A DNA stretch of 64,000 nt, from positions 124,001 through 188,000 of the forward strand of contig NZ_SSXV01000006.1 of the NCBI RefSeq assembly GCF_009469595.2. Direction: 5' to 3'. Below the pieces are notes generated by a model that was not told where the DNA came from, did not search any database, and was given only the letters and a program-made list of their open reading frames with translations. The translations under genes and the position numbers were made by a program. This document shows, piece after piece, positions 55,524 to 63,164 of the stretch. This DNA comes from Thauera sp. 2A1. GTDB taxonomy: Bacteria > Pseudomonadota > Gammaproteobacteria > Burkholderiales > Rhodocyclaceae. Numbering within the stretch: the first letter of the stretch is position 1; each line of letters opens with the position of its first letter.

Positions 55524-57320
55524 ATGAACGCACCGCACCGCCGCACCTCCCGTTCTTTCCGTCGCGCCCCGGCGCTGGCCTGCCTGGCGATCGCGCTGGG
55601 CACGCTGTCGCTGCCTGCGGTCGCGCAGGTTAATTCTTCACAACCGCAGTGGGCGCCGGGCCGCCTGCTGGTGCAGCCGCGCCCCGGGCTGTCGGACACC
55701 GAGCTCGACAAGATCCTCAAACCGCACGGCGGGAAGCAGGTTGGCAAGATCGACAAGATCAACGTCCGCATCGTGCAGTTGCCGGCGCAGGCGTCCGAAA
55801 AGGCGGTCGAGGCGCTGCTGAAGAAGAACAAGCACCTGAAGTTCGCCGAGCGGGACATGATCGTCTCTGGCGCCGCAACCGCGAACGATCCCTATGCGGC
55901 CAGTGAGTGGCATCTGAGCAAGATCCAGGCGAACTCAGCCTGGGATGCGTCGACCGGCGCAGGGGTGGTGATTGCGGTTCTCGACTCGGGTGTCGATGCA
56001 ACGCACCCGGATCTCGCCACCAAGATGGTTGGCGGGTGGAATTTTCTGGACAATAACGCCGACGCCTCGGACGTGAACGGTCATGGTACGGCAGTGGCGG
56101 GCGCGGCAGCGGCGGCGTCCAATAACGGAGTCGGCGTGGCGTCGGTGTCGGGCGGTTCGATGATCATGCCGATCCGCATCGCTGACGCGAATGCCTACGC
56201 GTACTGGAGCACGGTGGCACAGGGTCTGACCTGGGCTGCGGACAAGGGCGCAAATGTGGCGAACATCAGCTACAACGGCGTATCGGGCAGTTCGACGGTG
56301 CAGAGCGCCGCGCAGTACCTGAAGAACAAGGGCGGCGTCACGGTCGTGGCGGCAGGCAACAGCGGCGCCGAGGAGTTGATCGCCGCGAGCAGTACGATGG
56401 TCAGCGTCTCGGCGACCGACGCCAATGACGTGAAGACGTCGTGGTCGAGTTACGGGCAGTACGTCGATGTCGCCGCGCCCGGCATGAACATCTGGACGAC
56501 GGTGCGTGGTGGCGGCTACCAGCAATGGTGGGGGACATCGCTCGCGAGTCCGGTCGTAGCCGGCGTGGTCGGTCTGATGAAAGCGGCCAATCCGGCCCTG
56601 GCAGCGGGCGATCTGGAAAGGCTGCTTTTCTCGACAGCGGTGGATCTGGGTACGGCGGGTTGGGATGCCTACTACGGTTATGGTCGCGTAAATGCGGTCG
56701 CTGCGGTGCAGGCTGCCCGCCTTGCGACCCCCGCAGACGCGACGGCGCCGACCGTGAGCATCGCCAGCCCGGCGAGCGGGAGCACGGTGAGTGGCCTTGT
56801 TGCGGTCGACGTCAGTGCCAGCGACAACGTGGGTGTCAGCCGGGTCGATCTGATGGTGAATGGCAAGAGCGTCGGCAGCGATACGACCGCACCATACGGT
56901 TTCAGTTGGGATACCACGGCGGTGGCTGACGGCGCGGCGACGCTGACGGCCTATGCCTACGATGCGGCAGGCAACTACTCGACAAAGGCGGTTTCGGTGA
57001 CGGTGGCCAATAGCACGGCGAACAGCACGTCCAAGTCGACAGCGGCCGACACGACGCCGCCGGTGTCGACCATCAGCAACCCGGGTGCAGGTGCCACGGT
57101 GAGCGGTACGGTCAGCGTGAAGGGTGCCGGCAGCGACAATGTCGGTGTGACGCAGATGCGGCTTTACATCGACAATAACTTGGTGAGCACCGTCTCCGGC
57201 GCCAGCCTGTCCTATTCGTGGAATACGCGCAAAGTTGCGGCCGGCGGTCACTCGGTCCGGCTGGACGCGATCGATGCAGCCGGCAATGTCGGTACTCAGA
57301 CGATTCAGGTTGCGCGGTGA
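55524..57320 (+). CDS. secreted S8 (subtilisin-like) serine peptidase with two Ig-like domains
   Basis: 598 residues from ATG 55524, which has GGAG six bases before; an in-frame ATG at 55512 also has a GGAG and is possible. Signal peptide 1-35 (AAA-rich LACLAIALGTLSLPAVAQ). A propeptide-like region (about 40-110, with QPRPGLSDTELDKIL) precedes the catalytic domain with Asp154 (VLDSGVD), His187 (NGHGTAVAG) and Ser339 (GTSLASPVVAGV). Two bacterial Ig-like repeats follow (about 413-500 and 512-598), each with ATVSGxVxVxxxxSDNVGV. A secreted protease that probably attaches by the Ig domains. Regulated by the c-di-GMP riboswitch in its leader. Convergent with the PEP-CTERM gene. Confidence 0.9.
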   Translation: MNAPHRRTSRSFRRAPALACLAIALGTLSLPAVAQVNSSQPQWAPGRLLVQPRPGLSDTELDKILKPHGGKQVGKIDKINVRIVQLPAQASEKAVEALLKKNKHLKFAERDMIVSGAATANDPYAASEWHLSKIQANSAWDASTGAGVVIAVLDSGVDATHPDLATKMVGGWNFLDNNADASDVNGHGTAVAGAAAAASNNGVGVASVSGGSMIMPIRIADANAYAYWSTVAQGLTWAADKGANVANISYNGVSGSSTVQSAAQYLKNKGGVTVVAAGNSGAEELIAASSTMVSVSATDANDVKTSWSSYGQYVDVAAPGMNIWTTVRGGGYQQWWGTSLASPVVAGVVGLMKAANPALAAGDLERLLFSTAVDLGTAGWDAYYGYGRVNAVAAVQAARLATPADATAPTVSIASPASGSTVSGLVAVDVSASDNVGVSRVDLMVNGKSVGSDTTAPYGFSWDTTAVADGAATLTAYAYDAAGNYSTKAVSVTVANSTANSTSKSTAADTTPPVSTISNPGAGATVSGTVSVKGAGSDNVGVTQMRLYIDNNLVSTVSGASLSYSWNTRKVAAGGHSVRLDAIDAAGNVGTQTIQVAR

Positions 57321-57341
57321 TCGCAACCTCGTAGACGAGGA

Positions 57342-57375
57342 AAAGGTCCCTGCAGAATGTCTGCTTGGGGCCTTT
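57342..57375. terminator. bidirectional hairpin between subtilase and PEP-CTERM genes
   Basis: AAAGGTCCC (57342-57350) pairs with GGGGCCTTT (57367-57375), with an inner GCAG/CTGC stem. It lies in the 85-base gap between two convergent stops. The minus-strand reading continues TTTTCC, the plus-strand reading TTTGCG, so it can serve both genes. Confidence 0.55.
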
Positions 57376-57405
57376 GCGCTTACACCGCAGTTGCGGGAGA
57401 CGTCT

Positions 57406-58233
57406 TCAGGCAGTACGGCGACTGCGCAGACGTGCAGCAAGTCCTGCAAGACCAACCCCGAGTAGTGCCAGAGAGCCGGGTTCCGGAGCGTTTCCGCCGC
57501 CTCCGCCTCCGCCTCCGCCCGGCTTCTTCCAAGTTAGGTCGTGTGAGCCGGGGTTATTCTCCCATGTGGTAACGATTCGAACGTTGCTTCCTCCGCCTTG
57601 CTCTGACGTCTCAATGGCCATGGCATCGAAGTGAGCCCATGCCAAACTGCCAAAGTCCGAAAGCGTCAACGTCTTAATTTCTCCATCCGCAGCACCGGTT
57701 TCGTCTGCTAGATTCGGTACTGCACCTACGGTTTTCGTAAAGCTCCCGATATCGTAGAAAAGGAAGTCTGAAATGCCGTCCTTTAACGGGTCATGGTTAT
57801 TTGGGAACAGATTGCTCAGTGTCGCACTGCTGTAAAAGTATGAGACGCCTCCGACTTTGAGCCCTACGGTTGCCAACGAGCCATCAGGCACAGACACGAC
57901 CAATATGGCACCCTTACCATTGAACTCCGTAGGGAAAAAGGCAGATGGGTTGTTGGAAATCTGAATCGACGACCAGTCCCCGCCAGTGCCGAACTGCCCG
58001 CCAAGGTTGAGAACGCTATTGTTCTGATAAGTGCCCGCGACGTAGACGGTCCCGCTGGACGTAATTGCTGTATCTGTTTCAGTCGGATTAGTCGTGTTCG
58101 CTTGGTAATCGGCATATTTTCCAGCATCGCCAAGTCCGGCAGGTGCGCCCACTTGCAGTACATTGATAGCGTGCGCAGCACCGATTAAGCCGAGGCCGAT
58201 AGCGGCTGCCACCGCATTCTTTAGCACTTTCAT
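57406..58233 (-). CDS. PEP-CTERM sorting domain protein
   Basis: 275 residues from ATG 58233, with GGAG seven bases upstream. Signal peptide about 22 residues (VAAAIGLGLIGAAHA). The body is beta-rich with Asn, Gly, Thr and Ser and only few charged residues, as in matrix proteins. The C-terminal signal starts NAPEPGSLALLGVGLAGLAARLRSRR: Pro-Glu-Pro at 250-252, a hydrophobic helix and a basic tail. It is expected to be cleaved and retained by an exosortase (not in the window) at the outer surface. A Gly run at about 238-247 precedes the signal. GC content is lower than the rest, suggesting later acquisition. A sigma-54 type promoter lies upstream. Confidence 0.9.
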   Translation of the reverse strand: MKVLKNAVAAAIGLGLIGAAHAINVLQVGAPAGLGDAGKYADYQANTTNPTETDTAITSSGTVYVAGTYQNNSVLNLGGQFGTGGDWSSIQISNNPSAFFPTEFNGKGAILVVSVPDGSLATVGLKVGGVSYFYSSATLSNLFPNNHDPLKDGISDFLFYDIGSFTKTVGAVPNLADETGAADGEIKTLTLSDFGSLAWAHFDAMAIETSEQGGGSNVRIVTTWENNPGSHDLTWKKPGGGGGGGGGNAPEPGSLALLGVGLAGLAARLRSRRTA

Positions 58234-58295
58234 GATAGGTCTCCAATGCTTCACGTTTCGGGCTGCATCGATACGACGCGCTTGCGGACTTTCTA

Positions 58296-58310
58296 GCATG
58301 ATTTGTACCA
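58296..58310 (-). promoter_or_regulatory. candidate sigma-54 promoter of the PEP-CTERM gene
   Basis: On the minus strand TGGTAC-N5-ATGC has GG at 58309-58308 and GC at 58297-58296, with exactly ten bases between. That GG-N10-GC spacing is the invariant of -24/-12 promoters (consensus TGGCAC-N5-TTGC). The start codon is about 60 bases away. RpoN with PrsK/PrsR is known to control PEP-CTERM genes in floc-forming Zoogloea, which supports the call. Not tested here. Confidence 0.55.
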
Positions 58311-58635
58311 TATTCAGCAAAGTATTGATAAATAAAAAATGTTTGTCTTTCGTGCTGTCCGTCAAGATCAAAAGTGTAAAACTGGCCGACACGTGGTTAA
58401 ATCTTCCTCGCGGACAACAGGCAGACCATGTTTGCTGCTTTCCCGGTTCCTCCGTTTCCCCTTGTGGTGGTGATCATGGGGCAGTTCTCCCATCTCTCCC
58501 GTTTGGCCGCTGTGCTCGATTTTGCAAGACCCAATAGTGCGTCGATCCGCCCGGAGCCCCAATGCCCGCAACTTAGCGCCCCCTTATAGGACATATGCAA
58601 ATGTGGCTTGCCCTCTGGATCGTCGCCATTTCAAC
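58311..58635. other. gene-free, AT-richer spacer
   Basis: About 325 bases without a credible gene. 58311-58380 is AT-rich (TATTGATAAATAAAAAATG) and could be the activator or IHF region for the sigma-54 promoter. The rest looks like decayed coding sequence next to the pseudogene. Confidence 0.5.
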
Positions 58636-59132
58636 AAGCTAGTGCGCGTCTTCATGCACGACGGCAGCGAGGACTGGACCTGCGTCCATGTCGAAGTCCA
58701 GGACCAGCACGACAGCGCCCTCGCGCGGCGTATGTTCACCGCATCTTCGACCACTACGACCGCCCCGTCGCCAGCCTCGCCGTTCTCGGCGACGACGATC
58801 CGGGCTGGCGTCCCGACCGCTTCGGGTTCGAACGGCTCGGCTGCTGCCATCGCCCCACTTACCCGGTGGCCAAGCTGATCGATCGCGAGGGCGAACTCGC
58901 CGCACTGCCGGCCGAACCCAAACCCTTCGCGCTCGTCACTGTCGCCCACTTAATCACGCGGCGCACGCGTGATGCGCCCTACGACCGCTTGGTGGCCAAG
59001 CGCCGCCGCTTCGGCCCGCTTTCCGCCGCCGTCACGGATCGTCTCGTCAAGGCTGCACCTGACCAGCTCGAGCGTTGGGCCGAGCGGGTGCTCGACGCCG
59101 CGACGCTCGACGACGTGTTCGCAGAGAGCTGA
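58636..59132 (+). pseudogene. degenerate Rpn/DUF4351-type protein, copy 1
   Basis: Fragments of one protein are split over two frames: KLVRVFMHDGSEDW, HVEVQDQHDSALARRMFT in frame 1, then from about 58735 RIFDHYDRPVASLAVLGDDD and GWRPDRFGFERLGC, ending AERVLDAATLDDVFAES, in another. About ten bases seem lost at the switch (HYY-like residues missing), the N-terminus is absent, and a further internal in-frame loss joins AKRR to RFGPLSAA. These are the marks of a Rpn (PD-(D/E)XK) transposase-like family with a C-terminal DUF4351 end. Nonfunctional. Confidence 0.75.
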
Positions 59133-59157
59133 AGGCGGAGGTCGGCTGAAGCCGACC
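59003..59157 (+). repeat. 155-bp direct repeat, copy 1
   Basis: Nearly identical to 61277-61431 with no insertion or deletion between the two (constant offset 2274). It covers the C-terminal coding end of the pseudogene and, after the stop, a hairpin GGTCGGC-TGAA-GCCGACC that is REP-like. In this copy the hairpin arms extend (59134-59162). Confidence 0.85.
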
Positions 59158-59229
59158 TCGCCCGGTACCACGGCGCTGTTCTTCTGTTCTATTTTCCTGC
59201 GAGCAGCCGATCCGCTGCCGCGCGGGCAG

Positions 59230-59436
59230 CTACGCCCAGTTCTCCAGTATCAAGGGGGCGTCGATCCGCTCGTAATGGCGGAGGTTGTTGGTCACCAGCA
59301 CTGCTCCCGCCGACAGGGAATGGGCGGCAATCATCATGTCCAGTTCGCCGATCGGCTGGCCGGTGCGGAGGAGTTGGTCGCGGATGTCGGCTGCCACTCT
59401 CCGGTCTCGGCGCCCCACGCAAGGTGGGATCGACAT
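59230..59436 (-). pseudogene. VapC-type PIN toxin C-terminal fragment
   Basis: The frame ends with IRDQLLRTGQPIGELDMMIAAHSLSAGAVLVTNNLRHYERI and LENWA, which is the last half of VapC PIN nucleases: Asp in GELDMMIAA and the VTNN strand. The conserved N-terminal Asp with the first helix is missing and no vapB is next to it. The sequence before this frame has no VapC match, so the gene is truncated or frameshifted. Not a working toxin. Confidence 0.7.
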
Positions 59437-59622
59437 CGGAAATGACTGGCGACCCGGTGTAGGTGTTGATCGACGGCCAAGCCGATGTCAACGACGCAAG
59501 CGTCGATGCGAAGCTAATGTGCCTCTGCAACCATCTGATTTTCCATAAGTTTGCCATTGGCGTTGCATTAAGCTATGTTCATGGCCTCTATTGTGACGAT
59601 TTAGATGAGGGGTTTGCAGCTT

Positions 59623-61074
59623 ATGGTGTCAAGGCTCGAAATCCCGCTCCAGGAGGTTCAGCGCCGACTCGGCCTCGACAACCCCTGGTGGCGCGCGGGG
59701 GGTGGAATTGACCCGGAAGAGGCACTCTGGCCGCGTCGAGCGTACTTCGGCCCTTTCTGTCGTCTGGCGCTCGAAACCCGCGTTCGGCGCGCCGTCGTAC
59801 TCATCGGCCCGCGTCGCGTGGGCAAGACCGTCATGCTCAAGCACTTCGTCCAGCGACTGCTGGATGACGGCCTGGCGGGTGTCCGCATCCTTTTCGCATC
59901 GCTGGACACGCCGCTGTACTCCGGTCGCAGCCTCGAAGGTCTGGTGCGCCTGTTCATCGAACAGCATCAGCACCCGGCCGGGCAGCAACTCTGGGTCATC
60001 TTCGATGAAGTGCAGTACCTGAAGGATTGGGAGGTTCATCTCAAGTCCCTCGTCGACAGCTATCCGGGCGTTCGCTTCATCGCAAGCGGCTCGGCCGCCG
60101 CCGCGCTGCGCATGAAGAGCAGGGAGTCCGGCGCCGGCCGCTTCACCGAGTTCGTCCTGCCGCCGCTGACCTTCGCCGAGTACCTCACCTTCGCGCAGCG
60201 GGAGGATGAACTGATTGTCGAGCGCGAGGACGAGGGCAGCGGAAATAGTCGTTACCTTGCCACCGACATCGATGCGCTCAACGAAGAGTTTCTCAATTAT
60301 CTGAACTACGGGGGTTTCCCCGAAGCGGTGATGAACCCGGTGGTGCGTGAGAATCCCTCCCGTTTCCTGCGCCAGGACATCATCGACAAGGTTCTGCTCA
60401 AGGATCTTCCCAGCCTTTATGGCATATCGGACACACAGGAGCTCAATCGCTTCTTCAATGTCCTCGCCTTCAACACCGGGGACGAAGTCGGTCTGGAGGC
60501 ATTGTCGAAGCACTCGAACATCACCAAGCAGAAACTCGGCGATTACCTCGAATACCTGGAGGCCGCATTCCTGATCCGCCGCGTGCACCGCATCGACGAG
60601 AATGCCCTGCGCATGCAACGCGCGCGTACCTTCAAGGTTTATCTGACCAACCCTTCCGTGCGCGCGGCACTTTTCGGCTTTGTGCGCAGTGAGGACGAAG
60701 CGATGGGCAATCTCGCGGAGACGGCAGTCTGGAGCCAGTGGCTGCACGATACGGTCATCAGTCGATCGCTCCACTATGCACGCTGGAAGTCAGGCCGTCA
60801 GACCCTCGAGGTGGATATCGTCTCCATCGACGTCCGCACACGGAAGCCCCGCTTTGCCGTTGAGATCAAGTGGTCCGACCGCATTTCCAAGCAGTTGCAG
60901 GAGCTGAAAGGGCTCCAGGAACTGGCGGCCAGGCACGCGCTGGCTCGCCATCCGCTGGTCACAACGCGGACCTACACGGGCCAGGCTGAACTCGACGGAG
61001 TTCCGGTCGACTTCGTTCCGGTGGCGCTGCACTGTTACACGATCGCACGTAATCTGCTTCGCTCGAAGCACTAG
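59623..61074 (+). CDS. AAA ATPase with DUF4143 domain
   Basis: 483 residues from ATG 59623 (MVSRLEIPLQEVQRRLG), ten bases after GAGGGG; an ATG six codons upstream lacks a binding site. Walker A GPRRVGKT at about residues 62-69, Walker B WVIFDEVQ, then SGSAAAALRMKS, the family's sensor loop. The C-terminal DUF4143 part carries FAVEIKWSDRISKQLQELKGLQ, a nuclease-like E-x-K element. The family is an archaeal/bacterial ATPase with possible DNA-related activity. Unlike the broken genes around it, this frame is intact. Base composition is slightly lower than the core genes, suggesting transfer. Function unknown. Confidence 0.82.
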   Translation: MVSRLEIPLQEVQRRLGLDNPWWRAGGGIDPEEALWPRRAYFGPFCRLALETRVRRAVVLIGPRRVGKTVMLKHFVQRLLDDGLAGVRILFASLDTPLYSGRSLEGLVRLFIEQHQHPAGQQLWVIFDEVQYLKDWEVHLKSLVDSYPGVRFIASGSAAAALRMKSRESGAGRFTEFVLPPLTFAEYLTFAQREDELIVEREDEGSGNSRYLATDIDALNEEFLNYLNYGGFPEAVMNPVVRENPSRFLRQDIIDKVLLKDLPSLYGISDTQELNRFFNVLAFNTGDEVGLEALSKHSNITKQKLGDYLEYLEAAFLIRRVHRIDENALRMQRARTFKVYLTNPSVRAALFGFVRSEDEAMGNLAETAVWSQWLHDTVISRSLHYARWKSGRQTLEVDIVSIDVRTRKPRFAVEIKWSDRISKQLQELKGLQELAARHALARHPLVTTRTYTGQAELDGVPVDFVPVALHCYTIARNLLRSKH

Positions 61075-61098
61075 CGATGACGGCAAGAGACATCTGCC

Positions 61099-61406
61099 GC
61101 CCACCTGCTCACGCGGCGCACCCACGACGCGCCGTACGACCGCTTCCAGGCCAAGCGCCGCCTCGTGCGGCTGCTCTACGAGCGCAACTGGAACAAGGGC
61201 TCGCAAGGGGGCGCCAGGAAGGTCGAATGGAGGGTCGCGCAGAGGGCATCGCAGTCCTGCTCGCCCGCCAGTTGAACCGCCGCTTCGGACCGCTTTCCGC
61301 CGCCACCACCAACCGCCTCGCCAAGGCGGCACCTGACCTGCTCGAGCGCTGGGCCGAGCGGGTGCTCGACGCCGCGACGCTCGACGACGTGTTCGCAGAG
61401 AGCTGA
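61099..61406 (+). pseudogene. degenerate Rpn/DUF4351-type protein, copy 2
   Basis: AHLLTRRTHDAPYDRFQAKRRLVRLLYERNWNKG is in one frame (from 61099), then RQEGRMEGRAEGIAVLLARQ and NRRFGPLSAAT to AERVLDAATLDDVFAES in another. The N-terminal half is missing and a middle block is deleted at the frame change near 61200. It keeps a stretch lost in copy 1 and vice versa, so the two copies decayed separately. Starts 24 bases after the ATPase stop. Confidence 0.75.
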
Positions 61407-61431
61407 AGGCGGAGGTCGGCTGAAGCCGACC
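61277..61431 (+). repeat. 155-bp direct repeat, copy 2
   Basis: Second copy of the repeat at 59003-59157, carrying the same gene end and the hairpin 61414-61431. The pair brackets 2.1 kb holding the VapC fragment and the ATPase; recombination between the copies would delete that stretch. Confidence 0.85.
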
Positions 61432-61528
61432 CTACGGAGCAGGCTGCGTCGGGATCGAGCCTTGCGCGCGGTCATGCACTGCGCGCTTGTGCCACAATTC
61501 TGCCCTTGCTTGTGACGGGAGGAAGGGC

Positions 61529-61978
61529 ATGGCCGGAATGGTGAGTCGGCGGGGGTGTGGCGCGGGCGGTCGCGGGCGGTCGCGGGGATTCACGCTGCTC
61601 GAGCTGCTGGTGGTGATGGTCATCATCGGCCTGCTCGCCGGCTACGTCGGGCCGCGGTTCTTTGCCCAGATCGGCAAGTCGGAGATCAAGGTGGCGCATG
61701 CGCAGATCGATGCCTTCGGCAAGGCGCTGGACCAGTACCGGCTGGATGTCGGGCACTATCCGAGCACCGAACAGGGCCTGCAGGCGCTGATGACGGCGCC
61801 GGCGGGCGTGTCGCAGTGGTCGGGACCCTACTTGAAGAAGGCGGTTCCCGCCGATCCCTGGGGCCAGCCGTATCAATACCGCCAGCCGGGCGAACATGGC
61901 GAGTACGACATCCTGTCGTTCGGTGCCGACGGGCAGCCCGGCGGCGAAGGGCCGGCCGCGGATATCGGCAACTGGTGA
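61529..61978 (+). CDS. gspG: type II secretion major pseudopilin GspG
   Basis: 149 residues from ATG 61529, with GGGAGGAAGGGC before it; two earlier in-frame starts are rejected. Prepilin cleavage at Gly20|Phe21 (RSRGFTLLELLVV), Glu at mature position 5, then a hydrophobic helix and the GspG body with HYPSTEQGLQALM and DPWGQPYQYRQPGEHGEYDILSFG. The calcium-binding C-terminal loop is present. It forms the pseudopilus that pushes folded proteins through the outer membrane. First of the visible order G-F-E. Confidence 0.92.
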   Translation: MAGMVSRRGCGAGGRGRSRGFTLLELLVVMVIIGLLAGYVGPRFFAQIGKSEIKVAHAQIDAFGKALDQYRLDVGHYPSTEQGLQALMTAPAGVSQWSGPYLKKAVPADPWGQPYQYRQPGEHGEYDILSFGADGQPGGEGPAADIGNW

Positions 61979-61991
61979 GGCGCCGCGCCGC

Positions 61992-63164
61992 ATGCGTTAT
62001 CGCGTGAAGGCCGTCGGCGCGGATGCTGCGGTCGTCGAAACGGAGCTGGATGCCGGCAGCGAGGCCGAGGCGCGGGCGCTGGCCGCGGCGCGTGGACTGG
62101 CCGTGCTGTCGCTGCGCAGCGTGGCGGTGCGGCGCGGGTCGCGGTTTCCGCTGCAACTCTTCAACCAGGAACTGCTCGCGCTGCTGCGTGCCGGCATTCC
62201 GCTCGCCGAGGCGGTGTCGGCGCTGGCCGAGAAGGAGCACCGTGGCGCGGTGCGGGTGGTTTTGTCGGATATTTTGACAGCGCTGCGCGAGGGCCGGACC
62301 CTGTCGAGCGCGCTCGAGGCCGAGCCGCAGGCCTTTCCCGACCTCTACGTGGCGACGATCCGCGCCGCCGAGCGCACCAGCGATCTCGACCGCGCGCTGG
62401 AGCGCTACATCGCCTACCAGCAACAGATCGACACGCTGCGCGGCAAGCTGGTGAGCGCATCGATCTATCCGGTGCTGCTGCTGGGCGTGGGCGGGCTGGT
62501 GGTGCTGTTCCTGCTGGGGTACGTGGTGCCGCGCTTCTCGCACATCTACGAAGACATGGGCGGCGACATGCCTTTTCTGTCGCGCCTGCTGCTGGATTGG
62601 GGGCGGCTGGTGGAGGCCAACGCGGTGCTGCTCGGCGTGGGGCTGCTGGTGGCGATCGCCGCGGCGGTGCTGGCGGCGCGCAGCCCGGCGCTGTGGGCGG
62701 CAGTGGGGCGCGCGCTGTGGCGCCTGCCGATGGTGGGCGCGCGCCTGCGCATCTTCCAGCTCGCGCGCTTCTATCGCACGCTGGGCATGCTGCTGTCTGG
62801 CGGCATCGCCGCGGTGCCGGCGCTGGGCATGGTGTCGGGCCTGCTGTCGCCCCTGCTGCGTGACAGCCTCGCCACCGCGATCGCCCGCATCCGCGAAGGC
62901 CGCGGCTTTGCCGCGACGCTGGCCGAATGCGGGCTGACCACCCCGGTGGCGCGCCACATGCTGACCGTGGGCGAGCGCGCCGGCAACCTGGGCGAGATGC
63001 TGACGCGCTCGGCCGAATTCCACGAGGAACAGACCGCGCGCGAAGTCGAGTGGCTGACACGGCTGTTCGGCCCGGTGCTCATGCTGGTGATCGGCTGCGC
63101 GATCGGCCTCATCGTGGTGCTCATGTACCTGCCCATTTTCCAGTTGGCGGAGACCATAGGTTGA
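61992..63164 (+). CDS. gspF: type II secretion inner-membrane protein GspF
   Basis: 390 residues from ATG 61992 (MRYRVKAVGADAAVVETEL). Two T2SSF domains (about 60-180 and 260-380) with three membrane helices near 160-180, 210-230 and 360-380. Marks such as FNQELLALLRAGIPLAEAV, LARFYRTLGMLLSGGI and VGERAGNLGEML are standard. It links the ATPase to the pseudopilus in the inner membrane. Starts 13 bases after gspG and ends in a four-base overlap with the next gene's TTG start. Confidence 0.92.
   Translation: MRYRVKAVGADAAVVETELDAGSEAEARALAAARGLAVLSLRSVAVRRGSRFPLQLFNQELLALLRAGIPLAEAVSALAEKEHRGAVRVVLSDILTALREGRTLSSALEAEPQAFPDLYVATIRAAERTSDLDRALERYIAYQQQIDTLRGKLVSASIYPVLLLGVGGLVVLFLLGYVVPRFSHIYEDMGGDMPFLSRLLLDWGRLVEANAVLLGVGLLVAIAAAVLAARSPALWAAVGRALWRLPMVGARLRIFQLARFYRTLGMLLSGGIAAVPALGMVSGLLSPLLRDSLATAIARIREGRGFAATLAECGLTTPVARHMLTVGERAGNLGEMLTRSAEFHEEQTAREVEWLTRLFGPVLMLVIGCAIGLIVVLMYLPIFQLAETIG

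Noticed and set aside
59230..59604. A working VapBC toxin-antitoxin system
   Set aside because: Only the C-terminal half of VapC is visible, there is no vapB and no intact start.
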